A DNA stretch of 64,000 nt. Origin: Sanderia malayensis. Its lineage: Eukaryota > Cnidaria > Scyphozoa > Semaeostomeae > Pelagiidae. Positions 12,239-22,028 of this stretch are shown here, piece after piece; the stretch's first letter is position 1, and every line of letters begins with the position of its first letter. A program made the translations under genes and the position numbers. Location: contig RQOL01000945.1 in the NCBI GenBank assembly GCA_013076295.1, positions 58,645 through 122,644 on the forward strand, written 5' to 3'. The notes under the pieces were generated by a model that worked only from the letters and a program-made list of their open reading frames with translations, had not been told where the DNA came from and did not search any database.

Positions 12239-13010
12239 ATGTCATCTTCATTGAAAACATCACCATTGAAGCCGAAAGGTATGGGTGTTCTTTGGTATAA
12301 CCAGTTTATCAAGAACTTCGTCAGGCCTTGTGGAGCAGCAGAGAAGTTCCCAGATCGGGAAACTGCTCTTCGGAGAGTGAGGCAGGAAAGTTGTGAGTGG
12401 CTGAAACAATGATCGAGAACTTGAAGATTTTCTCAAAAAGGCAATTGTCAGAAGAGAGAATAGAGAAATTGGAAGATGGCATGGAAAAGATGAATTATTT
12501 ACCAGCGAAGCAAGGCAATGAAGCAAGGCAATGGAAAATATGAATTATTTACTAGCGAAGCAAGGCAATGATTCTGAAGAGAGGCCAACCACGAAGGAGA
12601 CAAGGAGTTTGATGAAGTCAATAATAAAGCCACCAGGAGAGGTAGCTGAGATTATGTCGTTGTTTATGGAGCTGGGTGGAGCAATGTTATCGATGGGTGT
12701 CAACTTTAAAGTGGCGCAAGTTTTAATGTCAAACCCTAATGCTTTGGCAGAAAAATTTGATGCTAGCGGTGCTCCTGATTGCCCATTTAAAGAGGCCGGA
12801 AAAATAATAGATATTGTTGACTTGGTCAACCCGATGCCGAAGAATAGGAGGAAGGTGGTAGAGAGCTTGCAAGATGTTCTTGGAGAGCTGGATTCTGATG
12901 ATGCAGAGGAGGGAGGAAAAGAGAAAGAGAAGAAGAATGCCAAAAAGAGCAATAAGGCAAAAACAATTGATTATCTAATGGGGAACTTAATAGATGTATT
13001 AACATTTTAG
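12239..13010 (+). pseudogene. ECCEWL family, copy 1, frameshifted
   Basis: An exon following the acceptor TTTCTTTTCAG starts with ATG at 12239. It encodes a segment with FIKNFVRP, AEKFPD and ESCEWLK before an early TGA near 12410. The frame is lost there. An imperfect tandem duplication of about 40 bp around AAGATGAATTATTTACC (about 12490-12560) follows, then an open frame to 13010. That frame contains ELGGAMLSMGVNFKVAQVL, a Lys/Glu-rich stretch and a C-terminal end at NLIDVLTF. The same order of motifs occurs at 56191-56953 and 57259-58050, so this is a real protein family. I do not recognise its function. The copy looks inactivated unless an intron removes the bad segment. Confidence 0.6.
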
Positions 13011-13140
13011 CATATGTTTTTACTTTACCTTTTGTCATGTGTTTTATATTCATTTGCATAAAGTTTGCTGATAATTGTGTCTTTGTTGAGTTTTGTCCTG
13101 TTTTTGTTCAGTGGTGCTTTGCATAAGAAAATTACTATTC

Positions 13141-13740
13141 TGCGGAGTCACGTGATGACACACTTTCCTTGGGCCGAACGAGGTATCCATAAAGGACTTT
13201 TTCTGAGGCCCTTAATCTGCCCTATTTTTAAGTGAGCTGCTCCTTGCCTGCTGAACCAGAAAGTTATCTATATGAGAGCTTACAATTTTGACTAAAAGGC
13301 TAGGAAATTCTTTGTTAAAGTTCGCCCAATTGGCTATCATCGCGAACTCCATTTTCGAACGAAGTATTCGCTGTTGACGTGACGCGTTTCGCCTTTTGCT
13401 GCAATTTGATTGGCTCTTTCGCAACTTCACGTGAACAGTAACCCGTTTTTCGTTATCATGCAAATTAGCTCTCGGGTTGAACAGCAGGTACTTTTGGAGA
13501 AGACGCGTGTTTTTGTTTTCAACACAAAGATAACTGGGCGCCTTTCAAAGTGTTTTACGACCTGAATTATCTTTGTAAAGACTTGCCAATTGTTTGAGAG
13601 ACCTCTGGAAAATTACAGGAGACAATTGAGAACACAGGTGATAGCTTTGTTTTGTTTTTTGAGTAAGATAGTTTTAGTTTTCGTATGACCACCATTGTTG
13701 CTTCGGCATACTGTGACGCTTAGGCCTAATGTAAACAAAT
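13141..13740 (-). repeat. Right arm of the long inverted repeat
   Basis: Reverse-complement counterpart of 1525-2232, starting at ATTCTGCGGAGTCACGTGATGA and carrying AGCAGGTACTTTTGGAGAAG and GTTGCTTCGGCAT. The outer module copy at 13800-13985 follows in the same mirrored order as on the left side. Together they form a mirrored structure about 13 kb across. Confidence 0.75.
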
Positions 13741-13799
13741 CAAAGTTTTAAAAACAAATTATGAAATAGAGAAATTATGAAACAGAGGAGTAGGCATAG

Positions 13800-13985
13800 G
13801 CATGAGCAGCAGCGAATGCAGTACACAAAGTGCATCAGTCAATGTTTCATGATAACAGATAGACAGATAGACAGGCGAGCGCAGCAAGCTAACCCATTGT
13901 GAGTGGGGTTGAAAGGGGCATGAGCGTTAGCAAGTGCAGTGCACGAAGTGCGCCAACCACATTAAGTTTTTTCACTTGCCCCCCT
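13800..13985 (-). repeat. Hairpin-rich module, mirrored copy
   Basis: Reversed version of 661-830 plus part of 992-1092. Marks include GGGGCATGAGCG, GTGCACGAAGTGCGCC and GGCGAGCGCAGCAAGC. The short inverted repeats around TTCG/CGAA are kept in diverged form. Confidence 0.68.
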
Positions 13986-14719
13986 CTGGGAGGCGAGCGA
14001 ACGCGAGTGCCCCCGGCTAGTAATACTATAAAATGAAGATTTTATAATTTTTAATGGCGTGGTCATTGTGTTCATGGAGTTTAAGATTTGGCAGCAGGTG
14101 AGATTTATTAATTGGAGGAATGTTGCTTTGTATTCATTGGTGATTGTCACAGGCTGCCTTGGATTCTTGTTCTCATACTTGAGAAAAGTGTAGTAGTGAA
14201 ATCCTTGAAGTTAATTCAACTTGCAGTATGCGCTCGTATTGGTTTATGAGATAAATGGTCTTGAAGAAGAATGTTTTCAAAGATAAACGAGTTGTGAAAA
14301 TGTTCATGATGTAGTTTTCAAGGTTAGTTTGTCATTAATTATAAGAAGTTGAAATCTTCATATAGTAAAAGAACATCCAAGAATATCGTAGTTTTAAGAA
14401 TAATAAAGATAATTGTGTGATTATTCTTTGTGATATTAACGATTTTCTGATAATTAACCTTATGAATCACTTGTAACTTTTGCCTCCTTATCAAAACAAA
14501 GGGAAAGGTGTTATGAAATATATACATCAATAACATTGCATAATCTGGGAATGCTTGATCTCTACAGGTATCAAGTCTTGTCACAATTTGAACATTTTGG
14601 CATATTGAAATCTTATAGTGTCAGTGAATTACAATTTTTGCCACGTTATGGTGATGGTATAAACGTGTACACAGATATAAAATGTATACAGTTATGAAAT
14701 AAATAGGACTGAAAAGTTT
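13986..14719. other. No gene recognised
   Basis: AT-rich spacer between the large inverted repeat and the tandem array at 14.7 kb. No splice-bounded coding segment or repeat seen. Confidence 0.5.
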
Positions 14720-15800
14720 AAAAAGTTTGTCCTCCACATTGGATTTTGAATGAAATTATTTATTTTCGCAAACTTATCCAATACTGGAGCCTTCTAAAAT
14801 CAACGGTTCATAACTATGACCTCGTTTCAAATATTGAATTTTGCTTGAAGCTGTTAGTGGCCCGTCTGGATGGCTATGGCACCAGAAGGTTTAAGTTCTT
14901 TATCTGTGTTGTCTTATTTTTTGGATTTTCACAAAGTTTTCGAAATTGTCAAAAACTTCCATACTTAAAGTTTGGCGCTTAATAGCTTTCGCCTCATTTG
15001 AGATATGTACACAAGAGCAATGTCACATGTGCATGGTCATGGGATATATCGGTGCAAGATGCATGGAAGGTTTCTCGTGAACATGCAATTTTTTGTAATT
15101 TCTTCAATTTTCGTCAATTTTCTCCCAAACTGAAGCCTTATAATTTCCAACCTTTATAACCATGGCCTCGTTTTGAGTATTGAATGTTCCTTGGGTTGTT
15201 GACTTGTGTGTGATCAGGACACCTATCAAGTCTTATAAATTTAACACTTAGTAACTTTGGCCTCGTTTGTCATATCTCCACAACAGCAATGTCAGATCTG
15301 TATGCTCAGCAGATGTATAGGTGGGAAATGTTTGAAAGGTTTATGGTCAATATTTGATTTTGGATTATTTCTTCCATTTTTGCAAAATTTCTTCATACTC
15401 AAGCCTTGTAAATTCAAACACTTATAAGTATGGCCTCCTTTTGAATATTGAATTTTCCTTGAAGATGTGTGTGGGGCGTCCGGACAGCTATCACAGCAGA
15501 AAGTTTCAGATCTTTATCTGTCTTGTGCTATTTTTGAGATTTTCACAAACTCTTGCAAATTGTGACAAACTTAGATACTGAAGCCCGCACCCAATAACTT
15601 TGGCCTCACTTGGGATATGCACACAACAGCAATGTGAGATCTGTATGGTCATGTCATGTATAGGTGCCAAAAGTTTTAAATGTTTATGGTGAAGATTGGA
15701 ATTTTAGTTATTTTTCCAATGTCCGCAAATTTTATCACATACTGAAGCCTTATAATTTTGAACGCAAGTATTTTCTGCCTCGTTTCTGAAAAATCAAAGG
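14720..15800. repeat. Divergent tandem array, about 270-350 bp units
   Basis: Recurring phrases mark diverged units: ACTGAAGCCTTATAATTT-like text at about 14785, 15131, 15399 and 15741; GCCTCGTTT-AATATTGAATTTTCCTTG-like text after each; and a half-unit phrase AACTTTGGCCTC with CACAACAGCAATGT at about 14980, 15250 and 15610. Open frames in it are shadows of the repeat. Confidence 0.65.
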
Positions 15801-16035
15801 AGTGTTTTTCAGAATGGTCTGCCGTACACTAGTCATGACATATATTTTTCTCATCTTGGTATCTGGATCATGCTATGTACAGGCTGATGGCCTAAATGAT
15901 CATACTGAAGTCAATAAACCTCAACGAGCTGTAACTTTAGTTTCAATCTGAGAAAGACGCTAAACTTTGGTGACCTGTTAGAGAACCTTGATATGTACTA
16001 TGCCCTGGAATATCAGAGCTGAATCTTAACTCTAG

Positions 16036-16230
16036 CAACAGTCCAGAGGCTCAAGGGTGAGTATTGCCACCCGACAAAGGAGTTTAGCAGACCAACTTTT
16101 TCTAGACCAGTTTTTGGTGTAGAATTCGAATCCAGGTGTTGATCGGGTGGGGGAGGACGCTTTTCCGAGATATGGGGGATTTCTGACCAAAGATAGGGAC
16201 AAACAGGTAATCTCTCTGCAAATCACTAAC
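16036..16230 (-). repeat. LINE tail fragment, inverted relative to 18 kb
   Basis: The reverse complement of this segment matches 18040-18180, including ACCAAAAACTGGTCTAGAAA, GTTGGTCTGCTAAACT and CTTGAGCCTCTGGACT. A further partial copy in the same orientation lies at about 16255-16345. It is probably the 3' end of the LINE whose ORF2 end is seen at 17833-18100. Confidence 0.65.
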
Positions 16231-16521
16231 CAAAGTAGAACTTTATCAAACCAACTGTTTTGAAACCAGTTTTTAGTGCAGAATTCGAATATGGATGTTG
16301 ATTAGGCTGGAGAGGGCATTTTTCCGAGGTCAGGGGGGTTTGTCCAAAAACTGTGGAAAAGAAACCAGTAGACTGAGAACTGAAATTTTCAGGGTTGATT
16401 CAGTAGACAACTGTTTTAAAACAGTTTTTCGAGTAAGGCTTCACATGATGGTGGGAAAATTACCGATATAATATAGCGGTTTTTTTGTCTAGAAATGCCC
16501 ATAAACATGTTGCTCATTGTC

Positions 16522-17367
16522 AGAGGTGAAATTCTTTGATTTACGAAAAACGAACAACTGCGAAAGCATTTGCCAAGAATGTTTTCATTGATCAAGAACG
16601 AAAGTTAGAGGCTCGAAGACATATTGTCCTAGTTCTAACCATAAACGATGCCGACTAGGGATCAGCGGGCATTATTTTATAACCCCGTTGGCCTCTTATG
16701 GGAAACCAAAGTTACTGGATTCACGGGGAAGTATGGTTGCAAAGCTGAAACGTAAAAGAATTGAATGGCACGACCAGGAATGGAGCCTGCGGCTTAATTT
16801 GACTCAACACGGGAAAACTCACCAGGTCCAGACATAGTAAGCATTGAGAGATTGAGAGCTCTTTCTTGATTCTATGGGTGGTGGTGCATGGCCGTTCTTA
16901 GTTGGTGGAGTGATTTGTCTGGTTAATTCCGTAAAAGAACGAGACCTTATCCTGCTAAATAGTCACATGAATCTCGCTTCGTGCCTGACTTCTTAGAGGG
17001 ACTCTTGGTGTTAACCATCGTAAGAAAGGCAATAATAGGTTTGTGATGCCCTTATATGTTCTGGGCCGCACGTGGGCTACACTGACAATGGCAGCAAGTC
17101 TTAACCTTCGCCAATAGATGTGGGTAATCTTCTCAAACATCGTTGTGATGGAGATAGATCATTGCAATTATTGATCTTGAATGAGGAATCTAGTAAGCAC
17201 GAGTCATCAGCGTTTATTAGGTCCCTGCCCTTTGTACACATCGCCCATTGCTACTATCGATTGAATGGTCTAGCAAGACTTTCGGATTGGTGCGGCCTCG
17301 CCTCGGCAACGGCTGAAGCAAAAAGCCGAGAAGTCGTTCAAGGTGGATCATTTAGAGGAAGTAAAAA

Positions 17368-17410
<43 letters not shown>
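16522..17410 (+). rRNA. 18S rRNA 3' half, decayed copy
   Basis: Starts at GTCAGAGGTGAAATTC and ends at GTGAACCTGCGGAAGGATCA, the conserved 18S end. Between them are many conserved 18S blocks, including GCCTGCGGCTTAATTTGAC and TGGTGGTGCATGGCCG. It lacks the 5' half of the gene. It carries small deletions, for example just after GCTCGAAGACATATTG, and many changes at normally invariant sites such as ACATCGCCCATTGC near the 3' end. Several changes are C-to-T or G-to-A at expected CpG positions, consistent with decay of a methylated, non-functional copy. It is a pseudogene, not a working rDNA unit. Confidence 0.93.
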
Positions 17411-17639
17411 CCGAGAGTTGGGAGTTGTGTTGACCACTGTGAACTTGTACAGATTCGTGTGAGGTGGCTGCAGCTCGACCAGTCCGGCCTTGAATGTGAG
17501 GCAGCAGTCCTTTCGGCCTCATACAGAGACTGTTTTTATATTTTTGAGAAACGTTTTTGGAGAAATTTCATAGGAGTCTGGATTAGGAGTAGGAGTCTTT
17601 TCTGTTTACGGAGAGACTGTAGCTGGAAACATATGAGAC
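17411..17639 (+). other. ITS1-like spacer
   Basis: Lies between the 18S end and the 5.8S start in the usual rDNA order. It has no coding content. The open frame running through rRNA and spacer is a shadow. Confidence 0.8.
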
Positions 17640-17746
17640 AACTTCTAACGGTGGATCTCTTGGCTTGTACATCAATGAAGAACGCAGCCAGCTGCGATAA
17701 GTAATGTGACTTGCAGAACTCAGCGAATCATCGAATCTTTGAACAT
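17640..17746 (+). rRNA. 5.8S rRNA, 5' two thirds only
   Basis: Begins ACTTCTAACGGTGGATC, passes AATGAAGAACGCAGC and ends at GAATCATCGAATCTTTGAAC. The expected 3' part is missing. The sequence switches directly to a simple CACTGAGTCATTGAAT repeat, so the rDNA fragment is truncated here. No 28S follows. Confidence 0.9.
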
Positions 17747-17751
17747 AGAAT

Positions 17752-17815
17752 CACTGAGTCATTGAATCATTCACTCACCCAATCAGTGATCAGTGATTCA
17801 ATCATTGAATCACTG
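17752..17815. repeat. Short ATTGAATCA/CACTGA repeat
   Basis: An irregular array of AATCACTGA, CATTGAAT and inverted TCAGTGATT words lies at the broken 3' end of the 5.8S fragment. It may mark the junction of an old insertion or template switch. Confidence 0.6.
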
Positions 17816-17832
17816 AAGGGGGGGAAAATGAT

Positions 17833-18175
17833 TACTGGTCGTATAAGTTCACCAACAACGACATCTACAGGATCACCGGTGCTCAAAACATTGTAGACTT
17901 CATTGAGGATCAGCAGCTTAGCTGTTATGCCCATGTCGTTAGGCAGCCCAATACCAGCATCACCAAGAAGCTTCTCTTCTCTGACGAGCCTAACCGATGC
18001 CGAGGTAGACCACTGCTCACGCTTAGAAAAGTCATCAGGGACAGGTGTAATAGATCAGAGTCCAACACCCGTATTCGAACTCTACACCAAAAACTGGTCT
18101 AGAAAAAGTTGGTCTGCTAAACTCCCCCGTCGGGTGGCGATACTCCCCCTTGAGCCTCTGGACTACAAGGACCTA
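17833..18175 (+). pseudogene. LINE ORF2 C-terminal fragment
   Basis: A reading frame of about 90 codons contains RITGAQNIVDFIEDQQL, HVVRQPNTSITKKLLFSD and RGRPLLTL, the typical wording downstream of the RT domain in many animal LINEs. It then runs into stops. The terminal part (18040-18175) is the inverted partner of 16036-16230. Nothing upstream encodes the RT, so this is a truncated remnant. Confidence 0.7.
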
Positions 18176-18180
18176 AGCTG

Positions 18181-19073
18181 AAAGTTTGATTTTAGTACTG
18201 AACACAAAGAACTTTTTGTTTAAATTGCCATTGCATGGAAACGAGGTTGCGAAAAATAATTTCCGCAATAGATCGTTTTTGTCTCTGCCCATTCTCAAAA
18301 ACAAGCTATCTGTGAACGAGATTTTAAATTTCACTACAGTTATAATAATATTATTGTACAACAATAACATTGTCAAAGAGCTTTCAGCTTATAAGAGCTT
18401 ACTGCTTTACATTAGAACTTGATACAATAGTAAAGTTGTACTCCATAAAGCACGTTGACACTATCCGAAAAGGTTACCGGTTAAAGGTTATTTTAAAGGT
18501 TAGTATAAGTCACATAGACATATTAACGTCAATGTCGGGCTCCACCAAGCTTCCCAGAAGCTGAAAGAATACTGCAATGTGTTAAAGAAGAAGGTAGCTC
18601 ATCTGCAGCAGAAAATCAGTAAACTCTTCCTTGGCAACAAATTCCTTTCCAGCCACAATCTTTGAATAAGGAAAGGCAATATTAGTACCTGATCTCAAAT
18701 GCCCAAACTGTGGAGGCAACTGGTCTATGGTGGCCGAGGTGTGCCACAATGATTTCGTTGCAATTTTTGTTTAATTGTTTGTGCTTTTTTATTTTCATAA
18801 ACTTTCTCATACTTGTTATTTTGATGCACCAAATGAAGAAAATTACAAATGATGAAAAAGCACAAATTCATTACAAATGAATTACATTTGATTCACAAAT
18901 TAAGTAAAAATTATTTATCTTGAAAAATAAAAAAATTAAATTCATTAACAATTATTTTTTTTCGTTTTCTGAAAATCAAAAATGTTTTCGTTTGAAAATG
19001 AAAAAATTCTCTTGCCTTGGCCGAGAGTTGCCGTAGTATACCAGAATGCCTTGTTTTCCAATGAGGCTATGTT
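18181..19073. other. No gene recognised
   Basis: AT-rich. The patch 18540-18660 reads like a short charged peptide in places but has stops in all frames. I see no supported feature. Confidence 0.5.
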
Positions 19074-19781
19074 TTGGTGCCACAAGTTTTCCTTGGTTTA
19101 GCATTTGGAAACAAGATGTCAGAACCACCCCCATCAAAGAGATGGAAGCATTTCAAAAAAGAAATGAAAGACAAACGTCTGAAGCAAGGTAAGATTGGAA
19201 CAAGGAGATCTGGCGAATCAAAAATGGAGGAGCTGATAGTTCAGCATTTAAGTTCCACGGTTTCTGGCAAAGCCCAGAAATTCCAAAAAATCGGTGCAAG
19301 AGAGTTGGTCCAATTACCTTATGAAGAGTTGACAATCCCCTGCATCAAAAACGCCCGTGTGGAAGACTTTCGTGAAAGAGTTGGTGAAGGACCTTCCTGT
19401 CATTCTATATCATATTACCCAAATATCATATAATGAAATATTGTGTTACCCAACAAGAAATTGATACATATCCGCTTTCTTGAGAATGACCTGCAGACAA
19501 ATTCCAGTGATGAGTTTCTTGGGATTAGTACTTTTTCTACAGAAGATGTGACTCGAGTTAGAAAAGAAAGACATAGGCCTGAGAAAGGGAACAAGGTTCT
19601 TGATGCCTTGTCAAGCAGCAGTAATTTGGATATGAAAAGCAAGTCAGTGAATGCAGTTGATATTCCGAAAAGTCTATCCATTTCTGTAATGCTCAAACTT
19701 GGCAGGTCATCAGACAAGGAGGTTACTCCAGTTGAAATTTTCAAGTTTGATATTCATTTGCAAGCTTGGTCTTGGTCTTGA
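19074..19781 (+). pseudogene. Hypothetical protein ORF with two adjacent stops
   Basis: Two open stretches in the same frame (19074-19433 and 19443-19781) are separated only by TAA TGA. A plausible internal start is the ATG at about 19116 (AAGATGTCAG context), giving MSEPPPSKRWKHFKKEMKD, a basic, charged N-terminus. The second stretch has FLENDLQTNSSDEFLG and many Ser/Lys. No domain is recognised. It is either a gene with two nonsense codons or an exon whose intron hides the stops. The long open frame in AT-rich DNA argues that it was once coding. Confidence 0.35.
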
Positions 19782-20126
19782 CCTTCTTACTACTTGACCT
19801 TGTTACTTATAACTTGACCTTCTTATAAGTGCAAATGACATTTTAAAGGATTATAAAGGTGACTATTATGCCTTTGCAGATGCTAACTGCCGCACCCGCG
19901 CAAACATAAATTTAGTTTTTTTAATACCATTGAGGAACTACAAAAATTAATTCATAATGCAGGACATTCGAACTCCTAAACGGCAGATAAATTCCTAACT
20001 TGTTGTTTCTTTTTTAGACTAATTTTTTGTAAACCACGCGGTAAAACGGAGCAGCCGTTGTTTTGTTGTTGTTGTTGTTCCCTATGGGAGCAGCCTTGCT
20101 AATTCTGATAGAAATTCAATACCCTT
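19782..20126. other. No gene recognised
   Basis: AT-rich spacer with a short GTT trinucleotide run near 20060. No coding evidence. Confidence 0.5.
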
Positions 20127-20244
20127 GTGGACAAGAATTGCAAAGCAAAAAATCCCATTTTGCCACACGCACACACTCAAAACCAGTTGAGGCAAATTTT
20201 CTTATCTCCACTTTTGATTGTTTTTTTTCTTAAATTTTCATATA

Positions 20245-20585
20245 TGTTTTCCAACCTTTTCTTCTCTTTACCAAAGCAACCAGATGATGTCTTAACAAAT
20301 AAAATTGATGAAGTTGTAGCAAGAAGAAATAGTGACTCACAAGTTGAAGTTTCAAATATAAAATTCCCCTGTAGCATTTGCAAAAATAGAGTCAAACAGA
20401 ATCATATATCAATTTTCTGTGATCAATGTAATAACTGGGTTCATATAGAATGTAATGGAATCTCAATAACTGAATACAAAGAACTCCAAAAAGAGCCTCA
20501 TGACAAAAAATGGGTTTGTTTGTCCATAGTTGAAGCTGTGAACCACACTAATCACTACGTAAATGAGGTAATAGTAAACCAGTAG
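20245..20585 (+). pseudogene. PHD-finger fragment of a LINE ORF
   Basis: Encodes CSICKNRVKQNHISIFCDQC followed by NNWVHIECNGIS and, later, KKWVC, a clear Cys4-His-Cys3 PHD pattern. PHD fingers of exactly this wording head ORF2 in CR1/L2-like LINEs, and the LINE at 30237 has one. No endonuclease follows, so this is a truncated piece. Conceptual sequence before about 20245 is non-conserved. Confidence 0.65.
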
Positions 20586-21770
20586 TATACTGTGGTTGAT
20601 TATTCTATTCTATTTCAATTGAAACTGCAATTTTTTAAATTTAAAAAACAAATCTTTGCAGAGCAAAGGAGGTACGATTTTGAAGATCTCTTCCGGACAT
20701 TTCTCTAAGTAAAAAGGTGTACACAACAGTGTGTATGCCAACGGGTTCACTCAACGTGCGCCATATTTCAAGAGAGTGACGTGCCCCTTGCAATTGTGTT
20801 AGTGCTACTTTGTCAATCGACAGACTTTTCACTGCTGCGAGGTTTGTTTACGTTCCCTTGTGGGCTAGGATGCAAGGTCATGTCATGCAAGTGATGCATG
20901 GAATGATCTGAATCACATGTATGATTTCTTTTCACAGTAACGTGAATGCTGTATTACTGTTGACGCAGTCAACAGGACGATTTCTGCTCTTTCAACATCG
21001 AAAGTCTTCCATTCTCGACCCAGAACTCGAAAAACTAGTGCAACAGAAATCTTGCGCTTTGCAATTGAAAGTGAGATCCTGGCAATGGGAAAAGACTGTT
21101 CTCTGGTATATAAATGTTCAATAAGTTACTGTCCGATCAGGTTGACATTTCCCTTTGAAATACCATTGAATTAAATTCACTCTATAGTAATTGAAGCCGC
21201 ACTAATGTTATTGATATTCTGTCGTAGTAATATTTTCTTATAAGCAATGGTTGGCGAATGAGAGCAGGGTCAGTTTCATAAGACGTCAATTAAAAACTTT
21301 GGAGATCGCAGCTGCTCAGTTTCTTTCTTTTTAGGACATCTGCAAGTTTGTTTTTTTGCAACTGTTCTTTTGCGAGGCATTAACATATACTCGCCATGCA
21401 ATGAAGAATTGACCGGCTTCATGCGTCCTTGCTCGTGCTGTGATTCAAAGTGTGACCCAATCAAGATCCTGTTCGAGAACTCTTCAGAGATATTTTATCC
21501 AAATACATTCACTCCTCTTTTCTGGAAAACAGGTACTTTTTGACCGAGTGTCTTCGATTAGGTAGTAATCGTTATTTTAGGTAATATTAATCCGTGAGAA
21601 AAAGATCTCAACATCTCTGTCCTGTTCAGTATTTTCTGGTTTCTGCTGTTATGAAATTTTCATTTATTTGAAGCCCCAAGAATACCTACATTGCCACTGC
21701 CACAGCAAAGACTTGAAAAGCTTTGCGCTGCAAAAAAGTACCTTGGTTGCCATGCCAAGGAACAAGAGCT
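20586..21770. other. Spacer with weak coding hints
   Basis: No convincing gene. At 21360-21530 both strands have moderately open frames. The plus strand has a Cys-rich run (RPCSCCDSKCDPIK) after an acceptor-like TTTCTTTTTAG. Neither can be joined to neighbouring exons. Confidence 0.4.
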
Positions 21771-21780
21771 TGAGACTTAC

Positions 21781-21862
21781 ATAGCTGTGTGTGACCCATG
21801 AAATTGTCATGCTTCATGTACGAGAGCGATAGTTTTATTCTTTTGAGGCATGAGTTCATCTG
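21781..21862 (-). repeat. Duplicate of part of a transposase exon
   Basis: This 82-bp segment is the same as 22073-22154 except for two or so bases. It encodes MNSCLKRIKLSLSYM in place of MNSCLKRIKPSLSYM. It has an AG just before it (GTTGCTCAG) and a strong GTAAGT donor just after, whereas the main copy reads on to the stop. It therefore looks like a duplicated exon that could splice onward. Confidence 0.7.
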
Positions 21863-22028
21863 AGCAACAGATTTCGTTGCTTCCCACGGGGCGTTAAAAA
21901 CGTACCTCATTGAGTTGGAATTCCAAAAACATTGCAGCATTTATATTTGAATGGTCACAAAACGGTGAGCTAGAATACAAAATAATCTATTACTTAATCA
22001 CAAAAAATCACAGAAGTACATTGTTTCT

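Noticed and set aside
14746..15581. ORFs of 75-78 codons in the 14.7-15.8 kb region
   Set aside because: They lie in divergent tandem repeats, and the encoded peptides are similar only because the DNA is repeated.
17120..17704. A 194-codon plus-strand ORF
   Set aside because: It runs through 18S rRNA, ITS1 and 5.8S; it is a shadow of rRNA.
21360..21530. Cys-rich exon on the plus strand or basic exon on the minus strand
   Set aside because: Both strands are open over the same segment; no phase-compatible neighbour exon or recognised domain on either.
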